Source: Terana coerulea (lineage: Eukaryota; Basidiomycota; Agaricomycetes; Polyporales; Phanerochaetaceae). From it: a DNA stretch of 64,000 nt. The stretch is from the NCBI GenBank assembly GCA_024811115.1, contig JAKOGH010000639.1:1-64000 (forward strand). Reading direction: 5' to 3'. The position numbers and the translations under genes were made by a program. The notes beneath the pieces were generated by a model, which did not search any database, was not told the origin of the DNA, and worked only from the letters and a program-made list of their open reading frames with translations. This document shows, piece after piece, positions 25,381 through 37,485 of the stretch (positions within the stretch are counted from its first letter, which is position 1; each line of letters starts with the position of its first letter).

Positions 25381-26428
25381 CGAGAGGCAACCATGCTTGG
25401 CTCATCTATATATGTGCGACAAGATTTCCAGTCGCCGGAATTCGAAGGGGTGCCTGACACTGCTCGGAAATCCTCTTTGGACCCCTGAAAGGTCCTATGA
25501 TTTGTATCGTTACAGTAGGTACCGTGCTGTCGGAGCTTGGCGTCGGTTTGGCCGCCAAATGGAGTACGACGTCCAGTGAACTACCATCGTTAACCGTGTG
25601 CAATCTTGCGGCACACAGCTGGCCGGCCTAAGTGACATTAAAGAGCGACGAAATAGTCCCAAAGTCGTTCACTGACAGTTTTTCGTGGCCTTCGTGTTGA
25701 GTCAGGCCGCATAACACTGGGTAGCTGCCCAGCAAAGCGGCTCTGCCTGTCCGCAACCTTACGTCAATATTGTATCACAGCGTATGCAGGTGATGATAGA
25801 GTTGATCCCACCGTACACACTGTCAACAGGCTGATATTGATAGTGCCTTATGCGTAAGGCACTCTGTCCAGACTCGAAGGTTCCGTAGAGTTCAAGACGG
25901 CCGATGGGGCCTAGCAAACTACCCGGGCTTGGAGATCAGCCATAGCAGCCTCGACATGTTACGTGTTCAAGAAGCTATAAGGAGATATGCTTGGGGGTGT
26001 TCGCAGCAAGTGCAGACTGCTTTAGAGGTCTGAAGGAGATGGGAGGGCTGAGCAAGTCAGGACGCTCGTCGTTGAGGCCCATGCCGCCTCCGATCAATGT
26101 TTGTTCCGTCGATGAATAACCATTTTTGGAAGTCCAAATTTAGCGCTCAAAGGACATTAGACTCATCTTATCCTGCTCGACTCCTGTTAGTAGACAACAA
26201 CGACGCAAAAATTATCACTGCTATGGTCACTCATGTATCTGCTATGTAGAGTTCACAAGTCTCTGGTGAACCTTTGGTGGGCGCTCGGCCGGCATTCAAG
26301 TGAGCGCTTACAGGCGGTCAATACGAAGTTCTCACGACTTGGTCTGAACCTCCATCTCGACGCTTTTCGATGCCTTTCACCTCAAAGGCCTCCAACCTGG
26401 CCTGCCACAGACACAGGACGACCAGGCC
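25381..26428. other. Intergenic, no gene recognised
   Basis: About 1 kb with AT-balanced composition and no family match. It lies between two divergent genes (WSC and RTT109). Confidence 0.45.
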
Positions 26429-28050
26429 ATGACATCCATGTCGAAGCCACAGGCAAACCTGCGCGATACGCTCCTCGCTGCGCTTGCCACACTCCCGGGC
26501 ACCAGGGACTTTCACCTGCACGTCCTGGTCTCCGCCCCGCGTAAACACACAGGCCTCTTTCCCTACGCGCACCCACGCCCGCGGGTGTATCTGCAAGACG
26601 TATTCGTCCTCCTTTCCGAGCAGGCCGTACCAGACACACCGCGCCAGCTGGTGTCCGCGGTCGACCTGTGCGTGTATCACGTCCCGAGCACGTCGTGCGC
26701 GCTCGTGTACGTCTCCAAGGTTGACTCGACCGGCCAGGGCCTGTTCCCGTCGCCGACCGCCACCCTCGTGAAGGCTCTCCTAACGTTCTACGCCGACCCT
26801 GCGACGCGCCCCGTCCACGCGGACACGGTTTGGGTCCAGCTCTTCGCGCGTGCGCAGAACCAGTACCTCTTCCCGAACTCATCTGACTACCCAGGGAAGC
26901 GGCCGCTCTCGGATGTCAAATTGTGCACGTGGTGGAAGCGGATATTGGGAGAAGTCGCGGCGGGGGTGGAAACGAAGACGCAAGACGCGAAGCTGAGGCT
27001 ATATTATGTCTTGCCCGGATACAGCGAGGATGAAGCGGTGGCCTCGCTTCTGAGAGCAACCCCTTCAGCACCCATTTCATCATCAATACAGTGGACTTAT
27101 GGCCATCAGTACTCGCAGGACGATATCCCACTGCCGTGTTCTCCACCCAAGGCTAATATACCCAATCTGGGCCATTTCATCCCCTCCTTCGACGATGATC
27201 CCAAGTCGCGCTTCGTGGACGAAATTGCTCACACGACAGACGTCGACGGCGTGCGATCACCAGAGCGCAAGCGTGCACGCCCCTGAGCAAGACCGCCTCG
27301 CGCGACACGGTCCAGATCGGGGAGGCCGAGGACGAGGGCCGGGAGACGAAGCCAGACGGCGAACTGGGCAAGGTCTCTGCAGGCGAGTTCTGGGAGCGCA
27401 TGTCGTTCAGGCAGGAGTGCGTTGCCGGCGCCGTTACGGGCTTCTTCGCTCTGGGAATCTCGTCCCCGCCCACGTCCGGCGGCGCCCACCCCGCGTCCAG
27501 TGGCGCCCACCTCGCGTCCGCCCCGTCGCCACTCGCACCGCAGCCGGGCCAGGTCGCGCCGGGCCTCGTGCGCCGCGTCGTCGCGACGCTCGTCGGCGGG
27601 CACGAGTTCTCCACGGCGGAGCGCGCGGCGAAGGCGACGGAGGTGTTCGAGGGCGCCATCAAGGGTCTCTGCGAGGGCATCGCTGTCGTGCCTCCCGAAC
27701 TCGCGAAGCCCCCATCCGCGATTGCGCCACTGCTGTTCGGGCGCGACGCGACGCCGGAGCCGGAGCCGGACGCGGCGCCCTCCAGCGTGCATCTGGACGT
27801 CCCCCGCACGCCGCCGCGCAAAGGACGGGCGCTGCCCGACGTGTCGCCCAACCCATTCCCGGAACCCGTCGCGTCGCTCGACACGTACACTTCGCATATC
27901 TATGGGTCCGTCTCGGTCAGCAATCCGCCATTGCCGCCGAGGGCGGCTGCTGTGGCGGGGCCCAGCGGGACCTCGGGCGAGAGCGCGCCGCCCCCGGCGC
28001 AGGCCGTGACGGTGCTGGCGGTCCGCAAGAAGAAGCGGAAGATGGAGTAG
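26429..28050 (+). CDS. RTT109: Histone acetyltransferase Rtt109 (H3K56), one frame break
   Basis: KAT11-type nuclear acetyltransferase for newly made H3 lysine 56, working with Asf1/Vps75-type chaperones in replication-coupled nucleosome assembly. No introns are needed. Key blocks: LPGTRDFHLHVLVSAPR near the N-terminus, CALVYVSKVDSTG, WVQLFARAQNQYLFPNSS, LSDVKLCTWWKRIL (the family's WW stretch), then LGHFIPSFDDDPKSRFVDE, the conserved C-terminal acetyltransferase signature. Downstream EFWERMSFRQECVAGAVTGF is also typical. The frame breaks at 27280-27283: SPERKRARP is followed by a stop, while LSKTASRDTV... continues in the next frame, consistent with one C missing from CCCC. The low-complexity Pro/Ala region ends in basic VRKKKRKME, probably a nuclear signal. 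Total about 540 residues. Confidence 0.9.
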
Positions 28051-29577
28051 CTGCGATCCTGCCTATCGCGGCCTGCGGACGGTGCGTCGTGCTGGCTGTG
28101 GCCCTCTGCGGCCGCTGACATCTGATGTGTGCAGTCGCTTTCATCGACAGCGAAGGTAGTCTATCTCACCCTGGATCAGATTCCGCGGCAGTCTGTATGG
28201 GTGCTTCCTCGATGCCGCATGTCCAAGTCGCCTTCGCCAGTCTGGCCAGGCGTGCGCGGGCCCACGTTGGAGTAGTTCGCATTCGGTCTCATTCATTATC
28301 GGCTGACCTTGCCTTATCCTCTCTCTGCAGTATCTATGTTGTATCTATGTGCGTCAATAGCTTATTGCATGATAGCTTGAGCTTCGCGGGCATTCCGTCA
28401 TGACGAATGGGTGGTGCAGCGGCTAGCCCGCTTAGCCGACTTTCATCTCTAACAAGCTTTCATAGGGCCACAACGGCAGGGCGGGCGGCACCAGCGGCCA
28501 GCGTTGCGCTGTGCTGGGTGTTCCTACGACGACGAGTCGGGGCCGTACTTGGCACACTCCCTGGATTGGACGAGCACTGGTAACGCTGGAAACACTCGCT
28601 GCGGGGATCGGTTGCGTGAGCGTCGCGACAAAGCGTGTTGGCTCGGTTGCTCCGGATATAAGATGGCTGGGTGAGATCATCAGCTGAGACGCGACGTGCT
28701 GTCTGGCCGGCTATTTTGACGACTGTAATAACTCAAGTCAGGGCTGCGGAAGCCGGCTGAGAGTCAAGCCTTTGCACACTTTGCGTGAGTCGGCTCGAGG
28801 GAGTGCCTTTCCGTAAATCCTCGACTCGGTGAATGGACGGCGAGGGGTAGAGTGCCTTTGTGGGCTGAAGGGCTTCCTTGTACTCTGGCGAATGTGAGAC
28901 TGGTCTGCGCTGAGCTGGGAACGCTCGGGCCTGCGCACACACCTGCGACGTTCTAGACGAATCGATGTGAAGATTCGTAGCAGACTCGAGGGTGCCCACA
29001 GCGCAGTGATAACACCCGCATTCGGGGGCGCCCGCCCGGCCTTCTGCCTGGAAATCCCATTGCCAGACGAAACATGGACGTGGTTTGATTGTGCGGTGGC
29101 ATTTGGGTGATGGAATATGGAGATGCTCGCCGTGGTACGTGTTGCAGGATGGCAGAACAGAGCGGGTTCTGATGAGAGCCAGATGAGGGCGAACTGGCAT
29201 ATGCGCCGTTTGTGTGATCCCATCCAAGTGTGTGCGACCCTCTGCGCATGCGGCCCCCAGGCCTCGTATAAAGCACAAAGCCGGCAAAGAAGATAAAATC
29301 TTCTCGAGGGGACCTGGCTAAAGTGGCTAGTACGTGGTCGCCGGGAGACCAGGGGTTTTGGGATTAGGCGAGTTGCAAAGCGAGGAACCTTGCATAATTG
29401 ACGGCGTCCGCTTCGTTGGGTTCCCTTTCGTTTTCTTGATCTCCTTCCTTCAACACCGCTCCCTTCTCGCACCCGCCATCTCTCACCCAGGGCGTGCTCC
29501 TGCCCCCAGGCAGCCACTCCCCCCGCCGCCGCCTGAAACCGCAGGCACCTGCTCCCGCTCGGTAGGGCTCCCCACTC
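28051..29577. other. Intergenic, no gene recognised
   Basis: The longest frames (minus strand, 28.7-29.8 kb) look like composition artefacts without a family. From about 29420 the plus strand becomes a pyrimidine-rich leader for the next gene. Confidence 0.45.
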
Positions 29578-31643
29578 ATGTCTCTCACCCGCACCCACAG
29601 CGACATGACCACACACTCTGCCCAGTCTCTGCCGTCCTTTGCCCAAACGTTTGGCACGCCGTCGATGAACAGACATCCGGACATGAACAACTCGCTGCCT
29701 CCTATCCACCATCGCGACTCGCCTGCAGATCAGGCCCGCTCTTCCCAGGGCACCCCGCAGCCCGCCGGCCACGAGCAGTCGAAATACCCCGCGCGGAAGC
29801 GTTTGCATTCAGAGAGGGTAGCAGCGGAAAAGGGAGAGTTTTCTGGGTCAGAGTACGTCCTTGCTGAACAGAATCATCCTGCACTTGCTCAGTGTGCTCA
29901 TGTATTCCTTCGCGCCCTCCAGTACCCGATCGCCGCGCCCGGTGCAAGTCAAGCAAGAAACAGAAAACGAGTCGCTACCACCCCTTAGAGTTCCCGGACC
30001 GGGTTCCCAGAAGCAGAACGAACCCACAGACCCTCCGTCGTCCAACTCGTCCCCAGCCAACCCCACCAAGAAGCGGCGGGTCACGATTAGTAGCATTAAC
30101 ACAGATGTCAGGAGACCGTCGGTGGATAACGGCATTTCCCCAGTTGTCATGGGCTTCACGATTCGCAATGACGATCCGAACGCACTAGAGCAAGTTCGGT
30201 CCATGATTAATTTGAAACAGCAGCAGCAGGCTCTCATCGAACAGAGGCGGGGCAGCACCGCAGGCGTAGTCGCATCCGTAGTTGCCCCCGACGTCAACAT
30301 CGTCAATGCACTGTCGACTTCCGAGGACCATCCTGCGTCGACGACCAAGGCCGCTTCCAGAGGGAACAGACGCAGCCCAAATCCCGCTACTGGGGCGACG
30401 GGACCGCGACGATCGATAGTAGCCACATCCTCTGCTGCCCCTCCTCCGCACATGTCGTCTTCATCCCGTCTACCAAGTCCCCCTCCCGTTTCTGCAAGTG
30501 GCTCGGGCTCCAGAGCCTCCGCACACCACCATCCACACTTGGCCAGACCTGCCACCGACTCGCCGCCCACACACACACACCTCCACCCGTCCGGCTCCAG
30601 CTCCAACCTCCCCACGGCCGCCCACGCCCTGCCCGCCCCGCCGATAAGCTTTGCCCGCCGAAGAGCTAGCCGCCAACAAGGCGGGGCCAAAAGCAAACCC
30701 GCGGACATTGTCATCAACCCCCGCTTGACCATGGAAAGCCAGCTGCAGCCGGTCATCCAAAGCGCGCCACCGGTGTCGCGCACGGGCTCCGGGCAGGGAC
30801 AGCCGAGCCGATTGTCGTCGATGGCCCTGCCCAGCATACCACCCATCATGGGCCCCGGGCAGGCCCCCAAGCGGTATTCCACCGCCCAGGTGCCACCGAC
30901 GCCTACCCGATTGGGCATGGCGCGGCCTTCTGTCGCGGGGCCCACCACAGGCGTCGGCGGCCGGTCCCCGCCCGCGTCGATACCGATATCAGCTGCTTTG
31001 GTGCCACCCACCCCCGCGTCGCTGCACCACCCGGGCTACACGGGCGAGAAGTCGGCGTTCCTCGCGCCGTTCGAGATGTTCTACGACGCGCTCGCGGACT
31101 CGAAGCACCTCAAGCTCTGGCTCGGTGAGCAGCTGCAGAAGTCGAGCGCGCTGATGGCCGCGCTGCAGCGCCAGCAGGCGCAGCTCGACGAGACGGTTGA
31201 CCGCCGCGTCGAGCAGCGCGTCGCGGTGGTACGCGAGGAGCTGTACGGCCTGCGCGTGCGCGTCGACGAGCTTGAGGGCGCGCTGCGCCGCGCGCCGGGC
31301 CCCCGCAAAGCCGCGCGGCCGCGCGAACGGGCACCCTGGCGCGAGCCCCGGCGCGCCCGACGCGTACACCTTCCCCCCCGTCGAGCCGCACGCGCGCCGC
31401 CCCGAGCCCGTGCGCCGCGTGTCGTCGCCCGGCAGCGAGGGCGCGGGCATCCCCACGTCGCAGGGCGGCTCGCCCGCGCCGTTCGACGTCAGCCGCCGCC
31501 TGTCCGTGTCCGCCGCACGCCTCGACCCGCGCCCGCCGCAGATGCATACGCCACCGCACGCGCCGGAGCCGCCCGGGCGCGGCACGCTGCCGCACCTGCC
31601 GCCGCACGCGTTCCCGCCGCCGCCTGTGGCGAAGGGCGGCTAG
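29578..31643 (+). CDS. Low-complexity, probably nuclear protein of unknown function
   Basis: Exon 1 runs 29578-29852 and exon 2 starts at 29893 after a 40-nt GTACGT...CAG intron. It is rich in Ser, Pro, Thr and His. Inside lies one ordered-looking block: TKKRRVTISSINTDVRR, PVVMGFTIRNDDPNALEQVR and MINLKQQQQALIEQRRG. The Lys/Arg motif suggests a nuclear signal. A second folded stretch, about 31040-31290, reads FLAPFEMFYDALADSKHLKL then a heptad-rich run (QRQQAQLDETVDRRVEQRVAVV), likely a coiled coil. At 31300-31304 (C5) the frame seems to change, after which a Pro/Ser-rich tail ends VAKGG at 31643. Without the shift the frame stays open to 31930 as Arg-rich sequence, which looks wrong. No family recognised. 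Confidence 0.6.
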
Positions 31644-33558
31644 TCGCCGCGGCGCGAGAAGGTCGCGCTGCCGACGTCGTCCGCGCGCAGCTCGCTCGCG
31701 CACGGCGCGGCGCTGCCGGAGCGCCCGGGCGAGCGGCGGAGGCCCCGCCCGAGCCCCGTCGCGCGAGCCCGTCGCCGGAGCCGGAGGAGGACGCGATGCG
31801 CCCGCCGCATGTGCTGGACCAGCGCCGGGGAGCGTGCCCGTGGTGCATCGGCCGCGGTCGCCCATGGACGAGTCTTGATGCACTCGCCGGCATGTACCGT
31901 TGTCTGAAGGATGTCGACGCCGCGCCATGACCGTCCACGCTTTGGGCTGCCGCTTTGCCGTCGTGTCTCCCGCTGGCCCGCCATCGCGTTTGTATCACTG
32001 TATCATAGCGCCTCTGCCGCAAGTCCTGGACTTCTCTCCCTCCATCTTTCTGTCTCTCTCTTATTGTTGTTTTTCACATTCCCCGCACGCGTATTGTATG
32101 TACGTTCGCTGTGTCCTCGACTTTTATCGTTGTTCCCCCTCTCACCTCCACTCCTGGCGCGCCTTCTCCGCCCGCCACTCCTCTGTTCTGTTGACTTCAC
32201 CACCTTCGTAACTCCACAGAACGACATTCGATTTGGCTGTCTCGTTCTCGCTGTCTGTCGTCGATGATCTCCCATTCCCTGTCTTCTTGCTATGTACCAC
32301 AGCACTGTACAACTATGCACACAATGTTTGTTGTCCGCGATCGTCTATATACCGTTTAGGACTGACTGTGTATCAATGTCGCATGGGCGCCGTTGGTTGG
32401 CTCCTCTTCGCCACCTATGGTGCGTAATCGCGGCGGTGGGCCACTCTAGATGCTCTTCAGATACTTCAGATACTTCGGCACGAATGGTCAGAATTATCGA
32501 GCAAGTGCGAGAATGAATTCCCAGCTCCGTTTTCTTTTCCTTTTTTCTTTTTCTTTTTCTCCTCTTTTTCTAATTGGGCGCTTACAATTTGTGTACTAAC
32601 ACGCGCGTTGTCTCGACTTCCAACTCACCAAGGCTTGGCGCCTTCCCATACCCCCTCGCCAGGCACGCCGCGCACGCACGAGTGGGATGGTCCCAGAAGG
32701 CCTGGCGGCGACCGCTTTGCACCGGCAGAACGGCACGCCGGCGTGCGTGCGGGGGCGGTGCGTTTGCGTCTGTAGGACCACGGAGGGCCACACGCGCGCC
32801 CGCCAATCCGGGCTCTGCGCACGACTGGGTTCAGCCGCAAGGCGGCCGGCGGCCGGGGGCGCGCGCGACGCGCGAGGCGGCAGGCGCTGCGGATGCGCGG
32901 GACGGCGGCGGCGAATTGGTAGTGGGTGCCGATGCGATCGCCATCGGGGGCTGAGAGAAGAACCGGGGCTGTGGTTGGGTCGCTACGTGCGTTGACTCAC
33001 TGGCACTGGGCTTTGCGCTGGCGAGGTCTCCTGTGCGAGAGCTGAGGGGCGAGGGACATACTGCGGCTAATGCGGATGCGCTGTGGAAGAGTGGACCTGG
33101 GCAGCGTCGCGCGAGGCGTCCGGTCTTGACGGTTAGTCTCCTGGTTGTGCCCTGAATAAACAAAAAAAAACTCACTATTCAGTTGATGTAGAGGACTTAC
33201 AAAGTGCTGCCCCTGGAAATACAATGAAGCAGCTGTTTAGCGAATATAGTTCGGGTCCCGGCGACGGGGATGTGTGTGTGTGACAATTTTATAGTCGCAG
33301 GCGACGTACCAGCACTCAGGATATAATTTGGTTGAATCCTTTAGAAGCTGCGCATGACAACCCCAGGCACGAGGGGCACTGGCACAACGAGCCCGAGGGA
33401 GAGCTCTACATCAAAATTGAAGAGGTTAGAGCTCGAGAATCAGGTGGGGCACTGACAGTGACACTAGCGATATAGATGAATTCAGCATTAACGAACGAGT
33501 TTGATCCAGGCCGCTGTAGACTCGCTTACCTGTACCGTTCGCGAAATTCACTGGTCCT
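31644..33558. other. Intergenic, no gene recognised
   Basis: About 1.9 kb. It contains a T/C-rich tract at 32528-32570 and CT-rich DNA at 32030-32200 (3' region of the upstream gene). Frames near 32.6-33.2 kb on both strands overlap each other and show only GC-driven Arg/Ala/Pro content. Confidence 0.45.
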
Positions 33559-33717
33559 TGGTTCCCTCAGAACGGGAAGGTCCGGGCCGGCGGACCTCCG
33601 AAGGACGTGAGCTTGCGAACGGACTGGGATATCCCGGGCCCCAAACCATGCACCCCCCTTTTAGCGCCAGCCAAGACTGCAGATGCGTCGGACTTAGCGA
33701 AATCGCGCGTTCTGCTC
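33559..33717 (+). repeat. Inverted repeat, left arm
   Basis: Matches the reverse complement of 34841-34997. The best core, 33647-33709 against 34848-34909, is about 95% identical over 62 bp (contains CACCCCCCTTT(T)AGCGCC and GATGCGTCGGACTTAGCG). The weaker outer part shares GTTCCCT and CTGGGATAT. The arm ends about 91 bp before the start of the gene at 33811. Confidence 0.85.
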
Positions 33718-33810
33718 TCAGTCAGTAGATAGAGCAAGCCCGTCTCCTAGCTTCAGTCCCAAGCATCTATTCCCATTCTACCACACGCAACGCCTTCCCT
33801 TTCACCCACA

Positions 33811-34747
33811 ATGTCACAAGCAAGGCAGCAGCAGCTGGTGCTATCCCATGCCAGCATGGCGCGTTACGCGCCAGTTGTCCCATCTCAACGTCCGCGTACT
33901 ACGCCCATTGTACCATCATACGCACAACCAGCAGCTTCTATGGAGAATACTGGCAGACGGTCGACACCGAGTCTCAGTACGGGCCGCAGTGTTCGCTCAA
34001 TCTCGACCACCTCCACTATACTGCCTGGTGCACGTTCGAGTCTGGCGACGTCCAACACAGCTCCCGCGCCGCCTCTTGCCCTCTCCACTTCGCAGATGGC
34101 AAGTGACGACCAACGCTACACATCGTCGCAAGACCATCACTCCACTACCGGTATGTGGACAATGGCGCCACCTGCACCAACGCCGGTGGCTTCCTCTTCA
34201 AGGACATCGTCTACGCGTGGATTTGCACCGCCACCTCCTTCGCCTTCGTTCGATTCGACTCACGGTTACGCGGGTTGGACAGGCCACGGGAATGCTCTGC
34301 CTAGCCGCGCGTTCAATACGTACAGCATGAACGTCACCGGGCCCGAGAATTACGGTAGTAGCGTGTTCCCACCTACTGAGCAAGGGAGCCGCCATGATCT
34401 CCTCTCTGTGAGTACTGCCCTACTCTCCACTATACATGACTGACTCTTTGTATATCTAGAGTACACCCTTTCCGGGCAACGAGTACAGTCTTAACACCCG
34501 TCCTGCCACTCCCGGGCTTTCCCCTTATTGTCCAAGCGCACACTCGGCCGTCTATCACCATCCAATGCCAGCCCACAGTCCCACGTACTCTATGTCCCAT
34601 CATTCCACACAACAGGCCTCATTCTACGCACCACAGCCCTCAAGTTCTCTGCCACCTGCACCAGAACTCGCCTCTGCGTCCGTCCCGCAGCCCCAAAATC
34701 AGCCATTCCCATATCAATATCCTGCAGAGCTGTACAAATACTGGTAG
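33811..34747 (+). CDS. Ser/Pro/Thr/Gln-rich protein of unknown function inside an inverted repeat
   Basis: Two exons, 33811-34407 and 34460-34747, joined in frame across a 52-nt GTGAGT...CTAG intron (LLS then STPFPGNEY). About 295 residues, almost entirely disordered: Ser, Pro, Thr, Gln, His and Tyr, with no membrane segment, signal peptide or known domain. It starts MSQARQQQLVLSHASMARY. The C-terminal half repeats short His/Ser/Tyr patterns (HHPMPAHSPTYSMSHHSTQQ) and ends YPAELYKYW. The composition resembles transactivation or prion-like regions of fungal regulators; this is inference only. It sits centrally between the two arms of a ~150 bp inverted repeat, with 91 and 94 bp gaps. Confidence 0.6.
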
Positions 34748-34840
34748 AAATGGCTTTTATAATGTTGTACAAGTGATCTATGATGTTTATTTTGGTTTCC
34801 GGAGGGTTGCGCTGGATAGGTACTGGATTTTGTGTCTGAG

Positions 34841-34997
34841 AGCCCTTCGCGCGATTTCGCTAAGTCCGACGCATCTGCACTCTTGGCGGGCGCTAAAGGG
34901 GGGTGCATGTTATGGCGACGGAATATCCCAGCCGCTTCGGTGACCCGCAGCCCCCTCCGGTCCGGTGGCCCGTAGCGGCAGGGAACGAGCCTAAGGC
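34841..34997 (-). repeat. Inverted repeat, right arm
   Basis: Reverse-complement partner of 33559-33717. It starts about 94 bp after the stop codon at 34747. No target-site duplication could be identified by eye outside the arms. Confidence 0.85.
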
Positions 34998-35497
34998 CGC
35001 TGCCTTCCGCTGTCGCACGAGACGATAGTCTACTCATTCGTAAGTTATTTGCTTTATCACTATTGGCACCTTTCCAAATTTTACAGTGTCATGTGGCTGT
35101 AACATGAACAAATCATAGATCATGCCTCCCACAATCAAGCATATTACTTACCAGTCATCGAAGACTAAGTACAGTTCACGACCGGCCAAATCACCCGCTG
35201 CCGCCCGATGTCGAGCTGAGCATAACCATAGCGAACATAAATTAGGAGGCGTACGCGGGGTGATGATACAGACATATGTCAGTAAGTGATATACGGGGAA
35301 ATCCAGATGATCCAACGGTCGGAGGAACGCAGGAAGGTGCCGTGCTGCCAGCAGCGTCGCCCCCGCTGTGCAGCGTTAGTGTAGCTGCAAAGAGAGTCGT
35401 CAGCATCTGCGTACTCACAAAACAAACTGTAGATGCTAACGCACTGGTCAAGGTCAGTGCGGAAGGAAGACACACAAACCTCTCGAGGATAGGCATT
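34998..35497. other. Intergenic, no gene recognised
   Basis: 500 bp without recognisable coding content. It lies 3' of the minus-strand small gene at 35498-35770. Confidence 0.45.
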
Positions 35498-35770
35498 TCA
35501 CGACGCCGCTGCCAGTGGTTTGCCCACGCCGCCCGTCCGCTCGTCTGACGAACTCGTAGCCCTCCCCTTCTCTGTTTTTCTCTTCACCCCTTGTCCGTCG
35601 TCTACTAGGCCCCCGCCGCCAGTGCCCTTCCTCCCTGCCGCTTGCGCGACGACCTTGTTTTCCTCCGCAGACCTCCTGGACGCCGTCCATTGTTGCAGGG
35701 TGTAATCGTGCATCTGCTGCGAGTACGCCATGAGCGCCTCCTCTAAATCTGGGTCTATGTAGTCTCCCAT
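35498..35770 (-). CDS. Small hypothetical protein
   Basis: About 90 residues. It begins MGDYIDPDLEEALMAYSQQM and continues HDYTLQQWTASRRSAEENK, a likely amphipathic helix. The tail is Gly/Lys/Ser-rich with KRKTEKGRATSSSDERTGG. The start is chosen at 35770 because the N-terminal segment is protein-like while the upstream in-frame sequence (to 35995) is Arg/Pro-rich noise. Function unknown; an additional upstream exon cannot be excluded. Confidence 0.5.
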   Translation of the reverse strand: MGDYIDPDLEEALMAYSQQMHDYTLQQWTASRRSAEENKVVAQAAGRKGTGGGGLVDDGQGVKRKTEKGRATSSSDERTGGVGKPLAAAS

Positions 35771-36733
35771 CGCACCGACGGACGGCGCAAGTACTGGGCC
35801 TGGAGCGGGATGTGCAGGGCAAGGCAGGAGATGGCGGGAAGATTTGGCACGCACGGTGCGCACGCGCTGGCGGACGGAGACTGCCAGCGGTGGGTGGTGC
35901 GGCCTGCGTGGTCTGATGGCCTGGCACGCTCGCCGCGAATTGGGTTTCCAACAAATCGGACGCGGGCGTATGTCATATTTTCCAGGGTACGTCATGCCAG
36001 TGCATGCAACCTATCACTGCCCTATTCAGTCGCCCGCTGAGCGCGCCGCCCCGCCCGCGACGTAGCGGTGCGAACGGCGTCGGCCGCCCGCCGCGGGACC
36101 CTCGCGCACCACTGCCGCGCCTGAGCGCGAGTCTGGCCGCGGACGGGCAGGAGGGCGGGCGGGGGACGACGCACGAGCTGCAAGCGTTGGGTGCTTCCGC
36201 CTGCCCGAGGCCAGTGACGCACTGGCGGCGGAGGACCGGCATTTCGCGCGGATCTGACTTTGCTCCACTCGCCGCCTCCATCTCCGAGCCCCGATCCCAC
36301 CCAGGCACGCGCATGCTGGAAGAAGCAATTATGCCAGTCTCCGCGGGAGTCCGGACGGAAAGCACTCGACGCTGAGGGCGGCTAACGCTTAGAAGAAGGT
36401 CGCGCTATCTAGACATCTGCAGCCACATCTGAGCAAGTGAAGTGGCGAGGACGCAAGAAAATGGCTCTTCTCAATCGTTGTCGACAAAAGCGGAGCAGAC
36501 ACCGTCCAGGATTACGCCAGGAACAGCTAAATATTCTGGAGGTCCTCCGGCGGTCAAGGTGCGACTATGAGATAAACTATCTGCGCGAATTTTGTTTATC
36601 TAAAATTTTGATAGCACGGCAAAATGCCGCCAGGATGCGCTTTACATGACTATGCATGACATTCCTCTTTATTCCAAAGTACACGAGTAAATCGACATCA
36701 AATTCCGAGTTCACGGCACAAATAATCATCGTC
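35771..36733. other. Intergenic, no gene recognised
   Basis: GC-rich at 36020-36300, where frames open on both strands without family content, and AT-richer toward 36730. Confidence 0.45.
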
Positions 36734-37485
36734 TCAATTGAACGTTAAGATCTCCATCCTCCACGACCCTCCGCACGTCCAAGTATACCCTCCCGCACAA
36801 CGCATGTCGCACTCCGAGGGATCCGCCGCGGTCGGCGTCACGCCCCGGCATAGCCCGTCCCGCAGTAGCACTCGTCGCCGTACTCGACACCCGCGAAGCG
36901 GTACCCCTTGGACTGGCAGAGGTTCGCGCAGTTGTACGGCGACGTGCTGGGCGCGTAGCTGACGATCGGGTTGGCCAGCACGCGGGCGGCGTTGTCGACG
37001 GCGCAGGGGATCGCGATGGACCAGCCGTCGGGCAGCTCCGGTGTCTGCACGTCGGGCAGTGCGGTCTCGACGTCGCAGTCTATCCCGTTACCGCATCCTG
37101 TAAGGAGCTGTAAGTGGCACTGTCGAACCATGTATACACGCAAGCTTACCGCCGAAGGACGCACAGCAGGTGGCGACGAAAGGGGGCGAGCTTCCGGTGC
37201 AACACGTCGAGTCAGTCTCCTCCTGATAGACCAAACAGTGCGATGGCACTGACCAGTCGAAGCCGACATCGTACTTCTCGACGTTGTCGGCGATGAGCGC
37301 AGAGGGCGACGCGGTGATGCCGCAGACGTTCTGCCACACGTACGCGTTGTCCGAGTACGGCCGGATGTGCCATGCACACAGCGCCTGCGCCCTCGCGCCT
37401 CCACACGGCGGCACGGCGAGTACGGAGGAGGCGCAGCCGCGAAGATTGCCAGAGCAGCGACGAAGTATTTTGTAGTTAACGGCAT
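36734..37485 (-). CDS. Secreted protein with Cys-rich module and one WSC domain, two frame breaks
   Basis: Exons 37150-37485 and 36734-37097, around a 52-nt intron. Signal peptide MPLTTKYFVAALAIFAAA, then the frame must shift at about 37424-37436 to give SSVLAVPPCGG and the Cys-rich module HIRPYSDNAYVWQNVCG, SPSALIADN and TCCTGSSPPFVATCCASFGG. Exon 2 is a WSC domain: GCGNGIDCDVE, LPDGWSIAIPC, GYRFAGVEYGDECYCGTGYAG. A second break at the C4 run 36843-36846 gives a false stop; restoring one base continues VTPTAADPSECDMRCAGG and CGGSWRMEI, completing the WSC domain to 36734. Both breaks look like lost bases. Close paralogue of the next gene (38221-38988). Confidence 0.82.

Noticed and set aside
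28738..29808. 356-codon minus-strand frame
   Set aside because: Composition-driven Arg/His/Ser content, no family, no introns, and it overlaps the leader of the plus-strand gene at 29578.
29848..31011. 387-codon minus-strand frame
   Set aside because: Antisense shadow of the Ser/Pro-rich plus-strand gene.
32574..33225. Overlapping frames on both strands
   Set aside because: Arg/Ala/Pro-rich noise in a GC-rich patch, no splice chain or family.
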